Source: AP-16 sp036395835 (GTDB lineage: Bacteria; Pseudomonadota; Alphaproteobacteria; Rhizobiales; Xanthobacteraceae). Taken from it: a stretch of DNA of 6,986 nt. The stretch lies in the NCBI GenBank assembly GCA_036395835.1, contig DASWCW010000199.1:1-6986 (forward strand), given 5' to 3'. The position numbers were made by a program, and so were the translations under genes. Of this stretch, positions 6,286-6,986 are shown piece by piece. The first letter of the stretch is position 1. The number at the start of each line of letters is the position of its first letter. Under the pieces are notes generated by a model. It made no database searches. It saw only the letters and a list, made by a program, of their open reading frames with translations, and was not told the origin of the DNA.

Positions 6286-6543
6286 ATGTTGGACCTGAAA
6301 GACCCGCGCAGCTGGGCGCTGACTAAGCCGGCATATAGGCTCGAGGATCCGGAAGTCGAATCCGCGATAGGCGGGCTGACCAAAGTCTACAGCGAGATCA
6401 AAGCCGGACATTTGCGGGCGACGAAGGACGGGAAGCGCACGAAATTGCTGACGCCGGACATCGTTGCCTACCTTCTATGGCGTCGCGAACAGCCCTGCGA
6501 GCTGCGAAAATCTCCTAATCCTAAGGCTCGAGCATCAGCTTGA
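6286..6543 (+). CDS. Small winged-HTH protein, AlpA/excisionase (HTH_17) type
   Basis: An 85-residue protein. Residues about 28-65 (GGLTKVYSEIKAGHLRATKDGKRTKLLTPDIVAYLLWRRE) fit the MerR-like/excisionase helix-turn-helix pattern. There is a turn before T-x-VYSEI, then the K-A-G-H-L-R-A-x-K-D-G-K-R-T wing, then a hydrophobic L-T-P-D-I segment that places the last helix. Proteins of this type near integrases act as recombination directionality factors or as activators of integrase expression. ATG 6286 is chosen over the in-frame GTG at 6250, because the GTG version would run through the inverted repeat and adds residues unlike the family. No strong ribosome site is visible. The gene is separated from the integrase operon by a hairpin, so it is probably expressed independently. 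The Xis role is inference. Confidence 0.7.
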   Translation: MLDLKDPRSWALTKPAYRLEDPEVESAIGGLTKVYSEIKAGHLRATKDGKRTKLLTPDIVAYLLWRREQPCELRKSPNPKARASA

Positions 6544-6612
6544 GAGCTTTAGGGTAGTCCCAAGAAACGGAACATGAGTAGCGTGGGCAACGGAGCTCGC
6601 GGAGGCGCATGG

Positions 6613-6986
6613 ATGAGCCTTGTCCGTCAAAGCCAAAAGACGCCTGCGGAGCAGATCGTGCGCGCTCTCCGCGGCCATTGGCACGGCACCGGTGGAATGG
6701 CCCGGTGCCCGGCGCATCCGGATAGGGTGCCCTCGCTCTCGGTCAGGGACGCGGGCGAAAAGCCTCTGGTTCATTGCCATGCCGGCTGCGCCCAAGCCGT
6801 GGTGATTGCCGCCCTGCGGGAGCGTGGTTTGTGGGGTCGGGGCGAACAGAGATTCGCACGGATCCGAGCCGCTGCGCAACAGCTGGATACCAGAGCCGAC
6901 GAAGCGCGCGATCGAGAGCGGACTGAATCGGCCCTCCGAATCTGGGCCGAGACGCGGCCCGCCGTTGGGACGCCCGTTGAAGAATA
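6613..6986 (+). CDS. Phage/plasmid-type primase-like protein, N-terminus (partial)
   Basis: The frame is open to the right edge, giving 124 residues. Zinc-binding residues are C32 and H35 (RCPAHPDRVPSLSVRD) followed by C55 and C59 (LVHCHAGC). This is the CHC2-like finger that opens toprim primases of phages and integrative elements. Residues 60-74 (AQAVVIAALRERGLW) complete that domain. A charged Arg/Gln/Ala helical linker (about 78-107) leads into RIWAETRPAVGTPVEE, which resembles the DUF7146-type segment before the toprim domain. Such proteins prime or support replication of the element. The start has GGAGG at 6601-6605, seven bases ahead. An in-frame ATG at 6574 would add 13 residues but lacks a comparable site, and ATG 6609 is in another frame. 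The catalytic toprim and any helicase part lie outside the window. Confidence 0.8.
   Translation, partial: MSLVRQSQKTPAEQIVRALRGHWHGTGGMARCPAHPDRVPSLSVRDAGEKPLVHCHAGCAQAVVIAALRERGLWGRGEQRFARIRAAAQQLDTRADEARDRERTESALRIWAETRPAVGTPVEE

Larger units (their letters stand above)
4151..6986 (+). mobile_element. Left end of an integrative genetic element (partial)
   Basis: Behind the serB start the gene content changes to tyrosine integrase, unknown coupled gene, AlpA/Xis-like HTH protein and primase-like protein, all on the plus strand. This is the recombination and replication module of an integrated island, satellite or prophage-like element. Base use changes too: line 4921-4980 counts 34/60 G+C against 42/60 at 601-660 in hflC, and the integrase has TTA leucine codons (for example residues 262-263, Leu-Leu, tta-ttg), which I did not notice in the core genes. 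The exact left boundary is unresolved within 4151-4309. The right end and the cargo are outside the window. Confidence 0.8.

Noticed and set aside
6620..6805. 61-codon plus-strand frame within the primase gene
   Set aside because: Out of frame with the zinc-finger protein, which has the conserved Cys/His residues and the good ribosome site.
1..6986. CRISPR array
   Set aside because: No regularly spaced direct repeats of 20-40 bases are seen anywhere.

Overview
The window looks like alphaproteobacterial chromosome of the Bradyrhizobium / Rhodopseudomonas type, with the left end of an integrated mobile element attached. Three things point there: high GC, the gene order hflK-hflC-DUF2065-degP facing serB, and a dispersed palindromic repeat bounded by GTCATTCCGGG / CCCGGAATGAC in the degP-serB gap. 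Genus-level placement is inference from gene order and protein style, not from a search.

Core chromosome, about 1-4150. On the plus strand the 3' end of hflK overlaps hflC by ATGA. A 61-residue DUF2065 membrane protein follows 20 bases later, and a terminator-like hairpin with a T tract closes this operon. After a 273-base gap comes a complete degP/htrA-type periplasmic serine protease (signal peptide, His-Asp-Ser triad, two PDZ domains). HflK and HflC form the inner-membrane SPFH complex that modulates FtsH, and DegP handles damaged periplasmic proteins, so this block concerns envelope protein quality control. serB (phosphoserine phosphatase) lies convergently on the minus strand. The repeat and a hairpin sit between the two.

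Mobile element, from about 4151-4309 to the right edge (continuing outside). Directly behind the serB start, the plus strand carries a full-length tyrosine recombinase with all six catalytic positions (R-K-H-R-H-Y). An ATGA-coupled 198-residue protein of unknown family follows, then a strong hairpin that contains its stop codon. Next is an 85-residue winged-HTH/AlpA-Xis-like protein with a 9-bp inverted repeat just before its start. The window ends in the zinc-finger N-terminus of a phage/plasmid-type (toprim) primase-like protein. This is the usual opening of an integrative element: integrase, candidate directionality factor, replication protein. Base and codon use change here: one sampled 60-base line is 42/60 G+C in hflC (601-660) and 34/60 in the integrase (4921-4980), and the integrase uses TTA leucine codons.

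The cargo and the right attachment site are outside the window, so no new system can be claimed. The least explained items are the integrase-coupled unknown protein, the phased inverted repeat before the HTH gene, and the palindrome pair at the chromosome/element junction.
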